Shown here: positions 25,029 to 33,439 of the stretch, in pieces
How the letters are laid out: every line of letters begins with the position of its first letter
How positions within the stretch are numbered: position 1 is the stretch's first letter
DNA from: a virus
Length of the DNA: 44,337 nucleotides
Reading direction: 5' to 3' (one strand)
Virus record (IMG/VR): IMGVR_UViG_3300031565_000088
Location: 1-44,337 of that record
The notes under the pieces: model-generated
Databases searched by the model: none
Told to the model about the DNA's origin: nothing
The model's input: the letters and a program-made list of their open reading frames with translations, nothing else
Made by a program: the position numbers and the translations under genes

Positions 25029-27109
25029 ACGTCTCTCATACAGCGCACTGACATCCCGGCTGCTTTATATCCATTATCATAAACATCGCAATTATCATCC
25101 GTATATCCAATCCCGGAATAAGAAGCCTGATCATCATCCACTTCGTGTGTAGTCCAGAAGAAACAATATCGTTTAAAGAATCCAAAAGTACCGTCTGTAT
25201 GTTGCCTGTATCCTGTACCAACGCCAGTAAATCCACTTGAATTATCGGCCCCGGTATTCGGAGTGAGCCAGTGTGTTAATCCTAACTCTTTCAGCTTACC
25301 TCCCGCAACTCCTGCACCTCCTAACGCGGCAATCAGCGCATCCCAATCTGTATCACTGGCAACTCTCCATTCTGGTTCCTGCACTCCATTACGTTCAAAG
25401 TAAGCAATTCCGTTAGCATTATTAACAGCGTACCAGTTATACAAAGGGCCATAAGGTTCTTTGTAACTTTCAAAATTATTATAATAACAGTATGCACCAT
25501 CAGTATCATCAACCCAATCCGTACCACCTGAATCAATAATTAGCTCATCACAAACCTCTGCTGCACTGAATGTATGACCCGTCTGCCCTATTATTGCTGT
25601 TGTATTAGCCTGACCTGTTCCTATTGCCGATCCGGTTGTACCTATTGCCTCATCATATACACTGCTCCATACAACAAATATATCCAGATCAATCGGAGCA
25701 GCTTCCAGGTAAGTAGTCCCGGCGCCATCAATATAAAATATCAGCCCTCCTCCTGGCCCAACATCTCGTAATGCATAAACAGCAGGAGCATCAACGAATG
25801 AACGGCAGGGACGTATCTTGCCCTCGCCTTCATACTTATAATCCCAATCTGCCGCTCCATTGAACATATTAACACTGTATGCCTGCGTAGCTGATACTTC
25901 TGTTGATGTCCAGTAATTATTTTCTGTAAGCCCTCCTACACCAAAATCATAAAGTACTGTGCGCATCTCTTGCGTCTCATCTAATGAGGGTAAATAATAA
26001 TCATTATACTGCGTTCCTGCGCCTGGTAGATTTGGAATAGAAACCCCATTAGCATAAGTAGTTGTTTTTAAATTCTCGACAAGCCACTCCTGAGTGCCTA
26101 TTATAACTGATGTGTAAACGTTACTATCCTTATCAATCAATAATAATGCAGCAAAAGAATCTTTTATCAACCGGACAGAAAACCAGTTACCTTTTGGAAG
26201 TCCATACGTACCTACTGCTGCTGTGTTATATGCAAGTTGAACAGCATGAGCATTCGATGTGCTTTCTTCATCAGCAGTCCAAAAATCACCATAACCATGT
26301 AATCCATAGAAATAACCTGATGCATTAGCCCAACCTGCTCCCAATGCTTTAAATCCATATACATCTAATGCACCAGCGTTAGGCGTTAACCAGTGATCAG
26401 TTCCTGTCTCTTTTAAGATCCCCCCACCGATTGATGGATCACCAATAAAATCTATCAATGTCTGCCATTCTGCATTGGTTGGAACGTGCCAGCCGGGAGG
26501 TACAAAACCACTTGATGTTACCTGATACCATGTATATAAACCTCCATAGATAGCTCTATTTGCTTCGTCATTGGCATATACCTTTGAGTTAGGAAAGTTA
26601 GATGCAACATTCTTACAAGCCCATACCTGAGTGCCAATTACAATACCGCAAGCATCAGGATCAGGCACCGGGTCAACAATAGGGACATCAGTAACCGGGG
26701 AGAATCCTGTGATGTAAGATATCTCTTTACTGCCAATCACTGCTGTTATCTCTGCTTCATAACCGTTAAGCTGATTACCATAGACCTTCATTGATCCCGG
26801 ATCGATACGAATGTGCTTCCATCCATCAGCAGTAAGTAGATAAACTTCACGCGTGTTTAATATTGTTCTAATAGCTTGTATCTGCGTAAGGATAACCTGA
26901 CCTGTACCCATGCGAATAGATCGTGTGCCGATAGTTCTATAATCTTCACCCTCTGTTGTTATAGTCGTTTCACCCGGAAGGAAAAACCAATAATGCCAAC
27001 CGTTATACCACCATCTTAGATAATATCCCTTACATGGCTTTCCAATTAAGATATTAACTAAGCGATAAGCATCTACGCCCCAACCTGTGCCACATGATTC
27101 TATTGTCAT
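25025..27109 (-). CDS. Tail protein with three Fib_succ-type (lectin-like) repeats
   Basis: The 694-residue protein has an N-terminal tail module (residues 1-130, with YLRWWYNGWHYW at 30-41) shared with the 769-residue protein. Then come three Fibrobacter-succinogenes-type paralogous domains: about 155-320 (GTQVWACKNV, PPGWHVPTNAEWQTLIDFIG, FWTADEE), 335-450 (GTQEWLVENLKT, NYWTSTE, GKIRPCRSF) and 545-694 (PEWRVASDTDWDALIAALGG, FFWTTHE, GMSVRCMRD). These have a C-type-lectin-like or formylglycine-generating-enzyme-like fold and usually bind surfaces. It is a likely receptor-binding protein at the tail tip. The domain type is a frequent diversity-generating retroelement target, but no reverse transcriptase is present. 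Confidence 0.78.
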   Translation of the reverse strand: MTIESCGTGWGVDAYRLVNILIGKPCKGYYLRWWYNGWHYWFFLPGETTITTEGEDYRTIGTRSIRMGTGQVILTQIQAIRTILNTREVYLLTADGWKHIRIDPGSMKVYGNQLNGYEAEITAVIGSKEISYITGFSPVTDVPIVDPVPDPDACGIVIGTQVWACKNVASNFPNSKVYANDEANRAIYGGLYTWYQVTSSGFVPPGWHVPTNAEWQTLIDFIGDPSIGGGILKETGTDHWLTPNAGALDVYGFKALGAGWANASGYFYGLHGYGDFWTADEESTSNAHAVQLAYNTAAVGTYGLPKGNWFSVRLIKDSFAALLLIDKDSNVYTSVIIGTQEWLVENLKTTTYANGVSIPNLPGAGTQYNDYYLPSLDETQEMRTVLYDFGVGGLTENNYWTSTEVSATQAYSVNMFNGAADWDYKYEGEGKIRPCRSFVDAPAVYALRDVGPGGGLIFYIDGAGTTYLEAAPIDLDIFVVWSSVYDEAIGTTGSAIGTGQANTTAIIGQTGHTFSAAEVCDELIIDSGGTDWVDDTDGAYCYYNNFESYKEPYGPLYNWYAVNNANGIAYFERNGVQEPEWRVASDTDWDALIAALGGAGVAGGKLKELGLTHWLTPNTGADNSSGFTGVGTGYRQHTDGTFGFFKRYCFFWTTHEVDDDQASYSGIGYTDDNCDVYDNGYKAAGMSVRCMRDV

Positions 27110-27342
27110 TATTTATTTAATTCTTCTATAAGTTTTTTTGCAAAAGCTATTAACATGGCTTTTTCTGATTTCATTATATAACGATCAGGTATGCAATGAC
27201 TATTATGTGTTGGAGGTTCTGCAAATTTTAATGTATAATAACTCCAAAAACCATTATCTTCTGCAACCTCATGTTTCTCGATATTTTTATATATAGCATT
27301 ATCTGCCAATTTCTCAATTTGTTTTTCATTTAATTTTTTCAT
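27109..27342 (-). CDS. 77-residue protein of unknown function in the tail operon
   Basis: The product (MKKLNEKQIEKLADNAIYKN) is charged and helical at both ends, with an aromatic His-containing centre (NGFWSYYTLKFAEPPTHNSH). It shares one base with the start of the 694-residue gene. No family recognised. Confidence 0.65.
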   Translation of the reverse strand: MKKLNEKQIEKLADNAIYKNIEKHEVAEDNGFWSYYTLKFAEPPTHNSHCIPDRYIMKSEKAMLIAFAKKLIEELNK

Positions 27343-27348
27343 AATTAA

Positions 27349-28341
27349 TTATATTAGTTCTATTTCAACTGTCATCTTATAAGCCCCTGCGGGAATAGTT
27401 GTCTCATTTATATTAAGAGAATTAATAAAGCCCTCAAGTGCATTAGCATCAACCTCCGTAACGATAGCTGCCCCAAGTTGCGTTCCGTATGAATTAAGTA
27501 TCGTTTGAGTTACGATAAAATGAGACTCCGGCGATACCTCAGGCAGTTCAGGAATGATAAATGAAAGATCAAATGGCATACCCATAAAATACACTGGTTC
27601 AGCAAATGAATTAAGGAATGGGGCATCCTGTACCTCGCTTGTAACATACTCATGTAGGTTTGATCCCTGCTCTTCACTTCGTACACACTCACCATAATAC
27701 CACGTATTACCAACAGGAGGCGAAACAATAGGTGCATCATCATCAGCTTCGATCCATCCTTCCTCTGCCCCCCATGCTGTACCCCGGTAATACACCCCGC
27801 GATATTCAAACGTAAAACTCCCGGATTTGGTTGTCTCTTTCATTATCAATGAAGAGTAATTGCCTGCCTTACCCAATGATGTATGTATTCTTAATATACC
27901 TGAAACATCAAGATCAGCATAACCAAACGAGTCAGGTGAAGCGATAACGGTAAGTGTTTCAACAACTCTATTTATTGTTAACCGACCTTCGAAATAATAA
28001 TTAGCATAAAGCGAATTGTCGTTCATGTAACGTATATCCATATCAGCAACCCAGGTTATGTCTGTTGTGATAACTGATCCGACAACGGCTGTTATCAACC
28101 CTGTGTACATAGCCTCATTAGTATAGTTGTAAACAGCTATTGAATCACCTTCAGCACCCGGAAAAGCACCAACCATGTCAAGAGTTATCTCCAAATAGAT
28201 ATCGTTAATTGCTGTTAAAGTGACAGACCAGTCATTACGAAACAGCCGGAAGTTATTGGGGCTTTCCGTTGCGAGCCAGCGATATATAACCGTCGGGTCA
28301 ACTGAGTCCGCACATGCCGGGGTGCTTACAAGTGTTATCAT
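27349..28341 (-). CDS. Tail protein, beta-rich (330 residues)
   Basis: The protein is beta-rich throughout (GYADLDVSGILRIHTSLGKA; FTFEYRGVYYRGTAWGAEEG) and lacks a signal peptide. It starts in an ATGA overlap with a 50-residue gene and precedes the receptor-binding candidates. Size and position suit a tail tube or distal tail component. The start includes a Cys (TPACADSVDP). Assignment to a specific role is not possible by eye. Confidence 0.65.
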   Translation of the reverse strand: MITLVSTPACADSVDPTVIYRWLATESPNNFRLFRNDWSVTLTAINDIYLEITLDMVGAFPGAEGDSIAVYNYTNEAMYTGLITAVVGSVITTDITWVADMDIRYMNDNSLYANYYFEGRLTINRVVETLTVIASPDSFGYADLDVSGILRIHTSLGKAGNYSSLIMKETTKSGSFTFEYRGVYYRGTAWGAEEGWIEADDDAPIVSPPVGNTWYYGECVRSEEQGSNLHEYVTSEVQDAPFLNSFAEPVYFMGMPFDLSFIIPELPEVSPESHFIVTQTILNSYGTQLGAAIVTEVDANALEGFINSLNINETTIPAGAYKMTVEIELI

Positions 28342-28490
28342 AACCTTTTCATAATTATTTTTACTGCTTCTCTAATTATAAAAGCATCCCTCTTATTGAT
28401 ATATTCCTGTACTGCCTTAATTATTACAGGAGGAGGTAGTGTCTGATTCTTTTTAATCTTTGGTTCTGGCTTATCATTCGGATTTTTCAT
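28338..28490 (-). CDS. 50-residue basic protein, coupled
   Basis: The frame encodes MKNPNDKPEPKIKKNQTLPP and then a helical part ending KIIMKRL. It is joined to its neighbours by ATGA overlaps at both ends (28487-28490 and 28338-28341), strong evidence that it is translated. The Pro/Lys-rich start and amphipathic C-terminus give no clear function; it may be a tail assembly factor. Confidence 0.65.
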   Translation of the reverse strand: MKNPNDKPEPKIKKNQTLPPPVIIKAVQEYINKRDAFIIREAVKIIMKRL

Positions 28491-28939
28491 ATCACATCCA
28501 TTGTTATTTTACCAATCAATATCCCAAACTTATCATCTATCTTTTTGATAGTCTTTTTTCGTTCTGTCTCAAATACATCAACAAATGTCTTGCTCCTGAA
28601 GTGTACGTTACCCCGCTTATTAATAGACCTTGCAATAACAAAAGCCTCCCCCCGTTTTCCTGCCTCTGTTTTAGATTTAAACAACCCTTTCTTTCTCATC
28701 CAATTATAAATGATTACCCTTAAGAGAGGAGTGCCTCTATTCTTTCCTAACCACGGCCCGCGTCCTTTCTGTAACACTCCAATCCAGTAAGGAACCAATA
28801 TACCAGCTCCATCATCCCGAACCTCAATCTCAAACATACGCATTATGGATGGCGATATCTTATTCCCATAATACCCATTGCGCTTACCGATGTTATCGAC
28901 AAGTTCCTCAAGTTCCGGTTTAAGTTCCAGCCCTATCAT
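28487..28939 (-). CDS. Head-tail joining / tail completion-like protein
   Basis: The 150-residue protein (start at the ATG at 28937-28939, MIGLELKPELEELVDNIGKR) contains PYWIGVLQKGRGPWLGKNRG near the middle, a pattern typical of HK97 gp10-like or minor neck proteins. I prefer this start because it forms ATGA with the preceding 28-residue gene; a TTG start 18 bases upstream would overlap it. The C-terminus is basic and helical. Confidence 0.68.
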   Translation of the reverse strand: MIGLELKPELEELVDNIGKRNGYYGNKISPSIMRMFEIEVRDDGAGILVPYWIGVLQKGRGPWLGKNRGTPLLRVIIYNWMRKKGLFKSKTEAGKRGEAFVIARSINKRGNVHFRSKTFVDVFETERKKTIKKIDDKFGILIGKITMDVI

Positions 28940-29022
28940 CTGAATATAAAACCGCAAACCAATACGATAATTAATATCGCAAATAATACAAAAGGATAAT
29001 ACCCTGTTAAATCTCTTTTCAT
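28936..29022 (-). CDS. 28-residue membrane peptide
   Basis: The frame MKRDLTGYYPFVLFAILIIV... ends GFIFR and is mostly one membrane span with a positively charged start. ATGA overlaps join it to the genes on both sides (29019-29022 and 28936-28939). Two exact coupling overlaps make chance unlikely. Confidence 0.6.
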   Translation of the reverse strand: MKRDLTGYYPFVLFAILIIVLVCGFIFR

Positions 29023-29459
29023 AAACATGGATTTCTATTTTCGTTTTTCAAATAATATAAATCAAAACTCATAATCCAGCCAATAACATTAGCATCATAT
29101 TTTGACTCGTAAATCTTATTGATAGGTATTGGCAGCACTGTCTTAAATGTTGCCTCTGCAATTACCCTAACAATTACTTGCTTGCAAATATCCATTAAAG
29201 CCTGTAGCTTCACTTCGTTATTATCAGCCGCATCTTCGAGTTTTACCTGCTGTGATATTTCAATATAAAGAGGGTTGTAATGCTCTGCAATAGCATTTGC
29301 CCTAACCTCTAATAGCAAACTATCAAGCTGTGTTATCAGACCTATGATGTCATTCTGATCTGATTGATCAGTGTAAAGGTTTGCCAGCTGTGACTGCTCG
29401 TAAAGAACCAGCGTACAACCTGAAGATGTAAGAATCGTTTTAAATACTGCTGTAATCAT
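29019..29459 (-). CDS. 146-residue protein in the neck region
   Basis: The protein (MITAVFKTILTSSGCTLVLY) has a mixed start and a long helical middle (residues 40-110), ending in an acidic-aromatic segment. Gene order between terminase and the gp10-like gene suggests a head-tail connector or tail terminator. No motif allows a firm family call. Confidence 0.6.
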   Translation of the reverse strand: MITAVFKTILTSSGCTLVLYEQSQLANLYTDQSDQNDIIGLITQLDSLLLEVRANAIAEHYNPLYIEISQQVKLEDAADNNEVKLQALMDICKQVIVRVIAEATFKTVLPIPINKIYESKYDANVIGWIMSFDLYYLKNENRNPCL

Positions 29460-29471
29460 TATTTTAAATCT

Positions 29472-29570
29472 TTAGTAGTTGAGCCTATTGTATCCATCGT
29501 CTATAAAAGTGATACTTTCACAATCTGAAACATGGCGCATATATTTTTCTAATAATAATTTGTAATCCAT
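29472..29570 (-). CDS. 32-residue conserved-type small phage protein
   Basis: The frame MDYKLLLEKYMRHVSDCESI... ends DDGYNRLNY. The pattern YMRHVxxCE recurs, as far as I recall, in very small phage proteins located in structural operons, which is why I list it. It fills a gap of 118 bases between two genes. Function unknown. Confidence 0.6.
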   Translation of the reverse strand: MDYKLLLEKYMRHVSDCESITFIDDGYNRLNY

Positions 29571-29577
29571 AACGCAA

Positions 29578-30231
29578 TCATTTTGCATATTTTGGTTTCT
29601 GTGCTTCGCTCTGTTCTTTGAGTAGTTCAAAATACCTCTCCTGATAATCTGCTATTGCTTTGGCATTCATGAACCTGACAAGACACTCATTGTAAGGCGT
29701 TAATAAAACCTCCGGAATACTGATCTTCATAATATCACGAAGGAAATCCAGCGCATTAAGTTCTGAGTAAAGGTTTAGATTATCAATCCCGGCAGCCTTT
29801 TCGATCTTTGAAGGCTCACGGTGCAACAGCTTTTCCTCCCTGTCTGCCATCTCTCCGGTGAGTGTGATTAAATGCATTGCGACGGGATATAATTCTTTTG
29901 CTTTGCAAGTTACTACTTTATTTCCAAATAATAACGCTTTATCTTCATCCCATTTCTTACGTGATACGATAGGATAGTAGTAACCATCTATCATTCTTAT
30001 TATTACACCGATGTCATTCTTTTCCTCACGTGCCAGGAATAACCGTTGACCATAGCAAATCTTATTAGTGAACTCATCCAATGTCTCTGGAACATCATAC
30101 TTTATTAAACGGACCGTTATCTTATCCGGATAAGGCAGTTGAACCAAACCTTCCGCAAGTCCTATATATATATCCAGATCACGCACAATATCCTTGAGCG
30201 TAAGATAATTAATTCCTTTAATTAGTTTCAT
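29578..30231 (-). CDS. 217-residue protein downstream of terminase
   Basis: The product (MKLIKGINYLTLKDIVRDLD) is helical, with an acidic start and a basic end (KEQSEAQKPKYAK) and one Cys pair far apart. It lies between the terminase and neck genes. It may be an assembly chaperone or tail protein. It shares one base with the stop of the 72-residue gene. Confidence 0.65.
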   Translation of the reverse strand: MKLIKGINYLTLKDIVRDLDIYIGLAEGLVQLPYPDKITVRLIKYDVPETLDEFTNKICYGQRLFLAREEKNDIGVIIRMIDGYYYPIVSRKKWDEDKALLFGNKVVTCKAKELYPVAMHLITLTGEMADREEKLLHREPSKIEKAAGIDNLNLYSELNALDFLRDIMKISIPEVLLTPYNECLVRFMNAKAIADYQERYFELLKEQSEAQKPKYAK

Positions 30232-30449
30232 CAGCCCTCCTCGTAAGTTGTTTTATCAGGCTTATCACTCGTTAACTTGCCTTTCATCCTGTATAGTTCC
30301 ATAATGAACTCCTTTGCCTCTTTATCAGGCAATGTAATATAAGTAAGCTCATCTTCATTCTTGATTTCGACATATAACTTCCCGCTTGCCAAAACATAAG
30401 CTGTTATCTGCTTATCCGATTCATCACTAAACACTTTTCTTATTGCCAT
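30231..30449 (-). CDS. 72-residue protein of unknown function
   Basis: The product (MAIRKVFSDESDKQITAYVL) alternates beta strands and charged turns, with an acidic middle (IKNEDELTYITLPDKEAKEF), and ends with a short helix. Its place just after TerL would suit a small packaging or tail factor. Confidence 0.62.
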   Translation of the reverse strand: MAIRKVFSDESDKQITAYVLASGKLYVEIKNEDELTYITLPDKEAKEFIMELYRMKGKLTSDKPDKTTYEEG

Positions 30450-30454
30450 AATAT

Positions 30455-30685
30455 TTATTTGTTAGTTAGCCAATGTTGATATATATCATCAATAGTGCAA
30501 TAGGCCTCAAGCGGAATGCACCACCAAAGAGCATCATCAAATTCTCTTGTATCATCTGTGTTATCATGCAGCCATTTAATAAACTCCCTCATATTAGCAG
30601 CTATGTCTTCAGCAGCATCTATAGCCTCCGAGTAATCAGTATCATACCCATTATCATCTAATATTCTCAATATTTCTTTTTCCAT
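30455..30685 (-). CDS. 76-residue acidic protein
   Basis: This strongly acidic protein (many Asp and Glu; MEKEILRILDDNGYDTDYSE) has WWCIPLEAYCTIDDIYQHWL at the end. High negative charge is found in DNA-mimic proteins and small regulators, but no specific family is evident. It follows TerL after 15 bases. Confidence 0.62.
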   Translation of the reverse strand: MEKEILRILDDNGYDTDYSEAIDAAEDIAANMREFIKWLHDNTDDTREFDDALWWCIPLEAYCTIDDIYQHWLTNK

Positions 30686-30700
30686 AATATTTTGATTTAG

Positions 30701-31858
30701 TTATCCATGCCATTGTTGATGTGATACTGGTTTAATAGATTCCATGAAGCGGTAACGAATACCATCAATAAGATGATTAAACCCATCAATAGGAATACCA
30801 GCTTTTTTATCGTTCCATATATAATTGCTTAATTCCTTTGCTAAATATCGGCTTTCTCTGGAAATAATTATCTCATAGTCTTGCATCATCTTTAGGGCTT
30901 CCGGGACAGTCCATGTCTTTTTATTAACCGGGGTTATATTAAAATACTTTCTTAATTCGCTGATCATCCTGGCATCAGCACAATCGGCCGTGATAGCATC
31001 ATTGCGATTACAGTGTTGCCCGATAAGCAATCGAAGATCCTCAAATGAATTACCTTCTTTATAAACCTTCTCTTCAGCAAATATGATTTTATTTTTATGA
31101 TCAATAACTACCTTAACTAATGCATCAGGATCGTTGAATCCGAAGTCTAAACCAAATGCATAAGGCAATGATGTATCAAATTGTTCATTTTCTTTCAGGT
31201 GCCGCCAGTTCATAAAGATAGCTCCTTCCAGCTTACCAAGCTCCCCAAGACCATAGACCTTCCACCAGTTTTCAAATCCAAACTTATCTTTCTTTGCAAG
31301 TATGTTGTTATATTCTTTCTCCGGCAACCAGGGATTATCCAGGTATGTTGATTTAATAAGTACATGAGGAAAATTTGGCATTACCTTTTCATGCAACCAA
31401 AACTCCTGATCAGGGTTGAAATCCAGAAAGACAGCTCCCTGCGTCCGGGTACTTAACTGATCATATACCTCATACGTAATCTTACGATTACATTCATTGA
31501 TAAATAATATATCCCTTCTGGGACCATGTGCTTTTGCAACGTTACCCTCAATACCAAAAAACTCAACCGATGACTTACCGATATAGTAAGTGCTTTCTGA
31601 AATATTCTTTAAAGAGGCAGGGTTTTCTCCAAAGGATTCGAGTATCTTATCGAAGTCAGCCATTGCTCCCTGCTTTAAATGTGGTAAGGCATAGCTGGCA
31701 ATCGTTATACGCCGCTTTTCTTTCTTTGCAATAAGATATATCAATTGAAGTATTGAATACGTCTTAGAGCTTCCCTGACCTCCCTGGTTAATTATTAAAT
31801 GCGCACCCGATTGATACGCATCAAGATTCTTATCAAATATCCTGCTGAGATTAGCCAT
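30701..31858 (-). CDS. terL: Terminase large subunit
   Basis: The 385-residue protein has the ATPase P-loop GGQGSSKT (26-33) and Walker B with catalytic Glu RDILFINE (115-122). A conserved coupling segment GAVFLDFNP follows (141-149). The C-terminal RNase-H-like nuclease contains LDFGFNDP with Asp238 and a second acid in TADCADARM (290-298). It cuts and pumps DNA into the prohead through the portal. Length is slightly short for the family but all motifs are present. It overlaps the small subunit by 8 bases. Confidence 0.92.
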   Translation of the reverse strand: MANLSRIFDKNLDAYQSGAHLIINQGGQGSSKTYSILQLIYLIAKKEKRRITIASYALPHLKQGAMADFDKILESFGENPASLKNISESTYYIGKSSVEFFGIEGNVAKAHGPRRDILFINECNRKITYEVYDQLSTRTQGAVFLDFNPDQEFWLHEKVMPNFPHVLIKSTYLDNPWLPEKEYNNILAKKDKFGFENWWKVYGLGELGKLEGAIFMNWRHLKENEQFDTSLPYAFGLDFGFNDPDALVKVVIDHKNKIIFAEEKVYKEGNSFEDLRLLIGQHCNRNDAITADCADARMISELRKYFNITPVNKKTWTVPEALKMMQDYEIIISRESRYLAKELSNYIWNDKKAGIPIDGFNHLIDGIRYRFMESIKPVSHQQWHG

Positions 31859-32174
31859 TGAGGAACTTTTTTAATTTCTCTGCACTATCCCCGGATATAA
31901 CATTTATGTTGACGTCTTTCTGTAATGCCTCGTCATCACTGGTGACATCTGTTTTCTTTGCAATCACAAATGGAAATAGCTTTGATAAGCATTCAAGATA
32001 TTTGCCTTTATCCTTTGTATAAATAGATGCTAACGCTTCTTTTATATTCGGGATCTCATCGAATAGTATCTTATTCAAAATCTCCTTAGCCTCTTTGGTA
32101 GTTTTGTTTACAGCCCCCTTTGGTTTTCGTGGCCTCTTGTCTCCAATTTTAAATGATCCGCTTGTTTTAGGCAT
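31851..32174 (-). CDS. Terminase small subunit-like protein
   Basis: The 107-residue protein is basic at the N-terminus (KIGDKRPRKPKGAVNKTTKE), typical of small terminase or DUF5681-type proteins that bind packaging sites, and is followed by helices (EILNKILFDEIPNIKEALAS). Its immediate position before TerL supports the call. Confidence 0.75.
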   Translation of the reverse strand: MPKTSGSFKIGDKRPRKPKGAVNKTTKEAKEILNKILFDEIPNIKEALASIYTKDKGKYLECLSKLFPFVIAKKTDVTSDDEALQKDVNINVISGDSAEKLKKFLNG

Positions 32175-32200
32175 AATTAGCCATATTTTATGTCAATTCA

Positions 32201-32728
32201 TTAGTGCTGAAGTTTAAAAACTATTCCAAGATCACCCCACGTAGTATCATGTTGATACTTTCCAATACCTTTTGGCCTCTTTAGCCATTTTGTAGCATTA
32301 AGACTGCTATTCCATACAACTTCGATAATATCAGCCTCAAGTATATTTGCAAAGACAATTGACGAATCAGGATAAAAGCGGTAACAATCATAGGGCCATT
32401 GATGATAATTACCTTTCGATGGCACGATGATTATAACTATACCTTTAGGTACGATAATCTTTTTAATGAGTTCAAGAGTTTTCCAAAAGTATTTATCATG
32501 TTCAAGCGTCTGCCCTGAGATAATAACATTAAATACGTTACCTGGTACTGTATTCCATGTGTAATCTGCATTATCAATATCCAGAGTCTTATAAATTGAT
32601 TTATGCTTTGTTATTACCTCCTGGTAGTTGCCATTAATATTAGCACCGCCAACATCTAATACAGTAGATTCAATTGGCATGTGCCTTGCAATGAAATATT
32701 TCATCAAATCATAGCTTGATTTATGCAT
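32201..32728 (-). CDS. SAM-dependent methyltransferase
   Basis: The 175-residue protein has motif I VLDVGGANI (23-31), an acidic motif II strand end YKTLDIDNA, and later VIISGQTLEHDKYFWKTLEL, the Methyltransf_11 pattern. It also has a segment rich in aromatic residues (HQWPYDCYRFYP). The target could be a sugar, small molecule or protein. It is placed directly upstream of the terminase genes, away from the glycan island but likely co-transcribed with it. Confidence 0.75.
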   Translation of the reverse strand: MHKSSYDLMKYFIARHMPIESTVLDVGGANINGNYQEVITKHKSIYKTLDIDNADYTWNTVPGNVFNVIISGQTLEHDKYFWKTLELIKKIIVPKGIVIIIVPSKGNYHQWPYDCYRFYPDSSIVFANILEADIIEVVWNSSLNATKWLKRPKGIGKYQHDTTWGDLGIVFKLQH

Positions 32729-32755
32729 TATTTCTTTAGTTTTTCACCAATCCAG

Positions 32756-33019
32756 CTAATCATTATCTCGGCCTATAATTTTATTTATATCTTCATTAGT
32801 CTCACATTTATCCCATGCACCACTTGTTGCCTCTCGTAATTCTTTAAATGCATTAGAAATATTTTTTGTTTGACTAATAGTTCCCTTATTGTCGGAAGTC
32901 TGTAATTTATTACCAATCCAACTAATTGCCTTTTCGATTAATCCAATTAACCAAGGAACAATACCAACTAATACTACTATTCCGCCGATCACGTAATATG
33001 CTATTAAATCTTGTGCCAT
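32756..33019 (-). CDS. Small membrane protein, holin-like candidate
   Basis: The 87-residue protein has one long hydrophobic segment at residues 5-27 (LIAYYVIGGIVVLVGIVPWL) followed by a charged cytoplasmic-type tail. A short protein with this layout could be a holin or small envelope protein. Its start shares one base with the previous stop. It begins MAQD, as does the next gene, so the two share a start-codon region. Confidence 0.62.
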   Translation of the reverse strand: MAQDLIAYYVIGGIVVLVGIVPWLIGLIEKAISWIGNKLQTSDNKGTISQTKNISNAFKELREATSGAWDKCETNEDINKIIGRDND

Positions 33020-33258
33020 TATTTTAGGTAATTAATTAACTGTTTTTTATTCTCATCATCAAATATAAACTCATCCCATGCACCATAATTGCTTTTATAC
33101 CCACAGATATATTTCAATGCATACCAAATCCGTTTAAAGATATTTTTGTATGTAGTAAGATGAATTGAAACAAATAACTCATTCTCAATCTGGTAAAACA
33201 TTACCTGGTGGTGGAATGAGTGACAACTACAAATTATTATTTCTTTATCTTGTGCCAT
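33019..33258 (-). CDS. 79-residue phage protein with CSCHS motif
   Basis: The protein (MAQDKEIIICSCHSFHHQVM) has a CSCH motif, a central basic-aromatic helix (IFKRIWYALKYICGYKSNYG) and an acidic end. I recall similar small proteins in many phage genomes, but no function is established to my knowledge. It is the first gene after the structured intergenic region. Confidence 0.68.
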   Translation of the reverse strand: MAQDKEIIICSCHSFHHQVMFYQIENELFVSIHLTTYKNIFKRIWYALKYICGYKSNYGAWDEFIFDDENKKQLINYLK

Positions 33259-33269
33259 TCTGTTTGTTT

Positions 33270-33420
33270 TAAAAAGCCAGCATCAACTCTTCCGCACCTC
33301 CAGCTTAATGAGGCTGATAGGGGCTGACCAATAACTCAGATTTATGGTCATTCAACGGACGATAGTGAATAGCTATCTATGGATTCCTTATTCAAGGGAT
33401 TCTCTTTATCTGGCTTTTTA
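33270..33420 (-). ncRNA. Candidate structured RNA with closing stem
   Basis: An 11-bp perfect inverted repeat (33270-33280 with 33410-33420; aaaaagccag core) encloses 129 bases containing several hairpins: TGACCA/TGGTCA (33325-33330 and 33345-33350), GATAG/CTATC (33361-33365 and 33373-33377), CCTT/AAGG (33386-33397) and an alternative pair near 33297-33316 (CCTC/GAGG or CAGC/GCTG). No frame longer than about 20 codons with a start is convincing on the minus strand. A multi-branched RNA, or the leader of the gene starting at 33258, is the best reading. Strand is assigned from the neighbouring genes; the outer stem could work on either strand. Confidence 0.45.
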
Positions 33421-33439
33421 TTTATTTTCAACGAACTTT

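Noticed and set aside
25025-25200. Possible variable repeat of a diversity-generating retroelement at the end of the Fib_succ-type gene.
   Set aside because: No reverse transcriptase frame and no second near-copy of this 3' end was seen in the window.
28940-28957. TTG start for the gp10-like gene.
   Set aside because: The ATG at 28937-28939 forms an exact ATGA overlap with the 28-residue gene and is the better start.
33270-33420. Ribozyme, tRNA or tmRNA in the hairpin-rich region.
   Set aside because: No hammerhead core, no cloverleaf with a T-loop motif, and no tag-like frame was found; it stays an unclassified RNA candidate.
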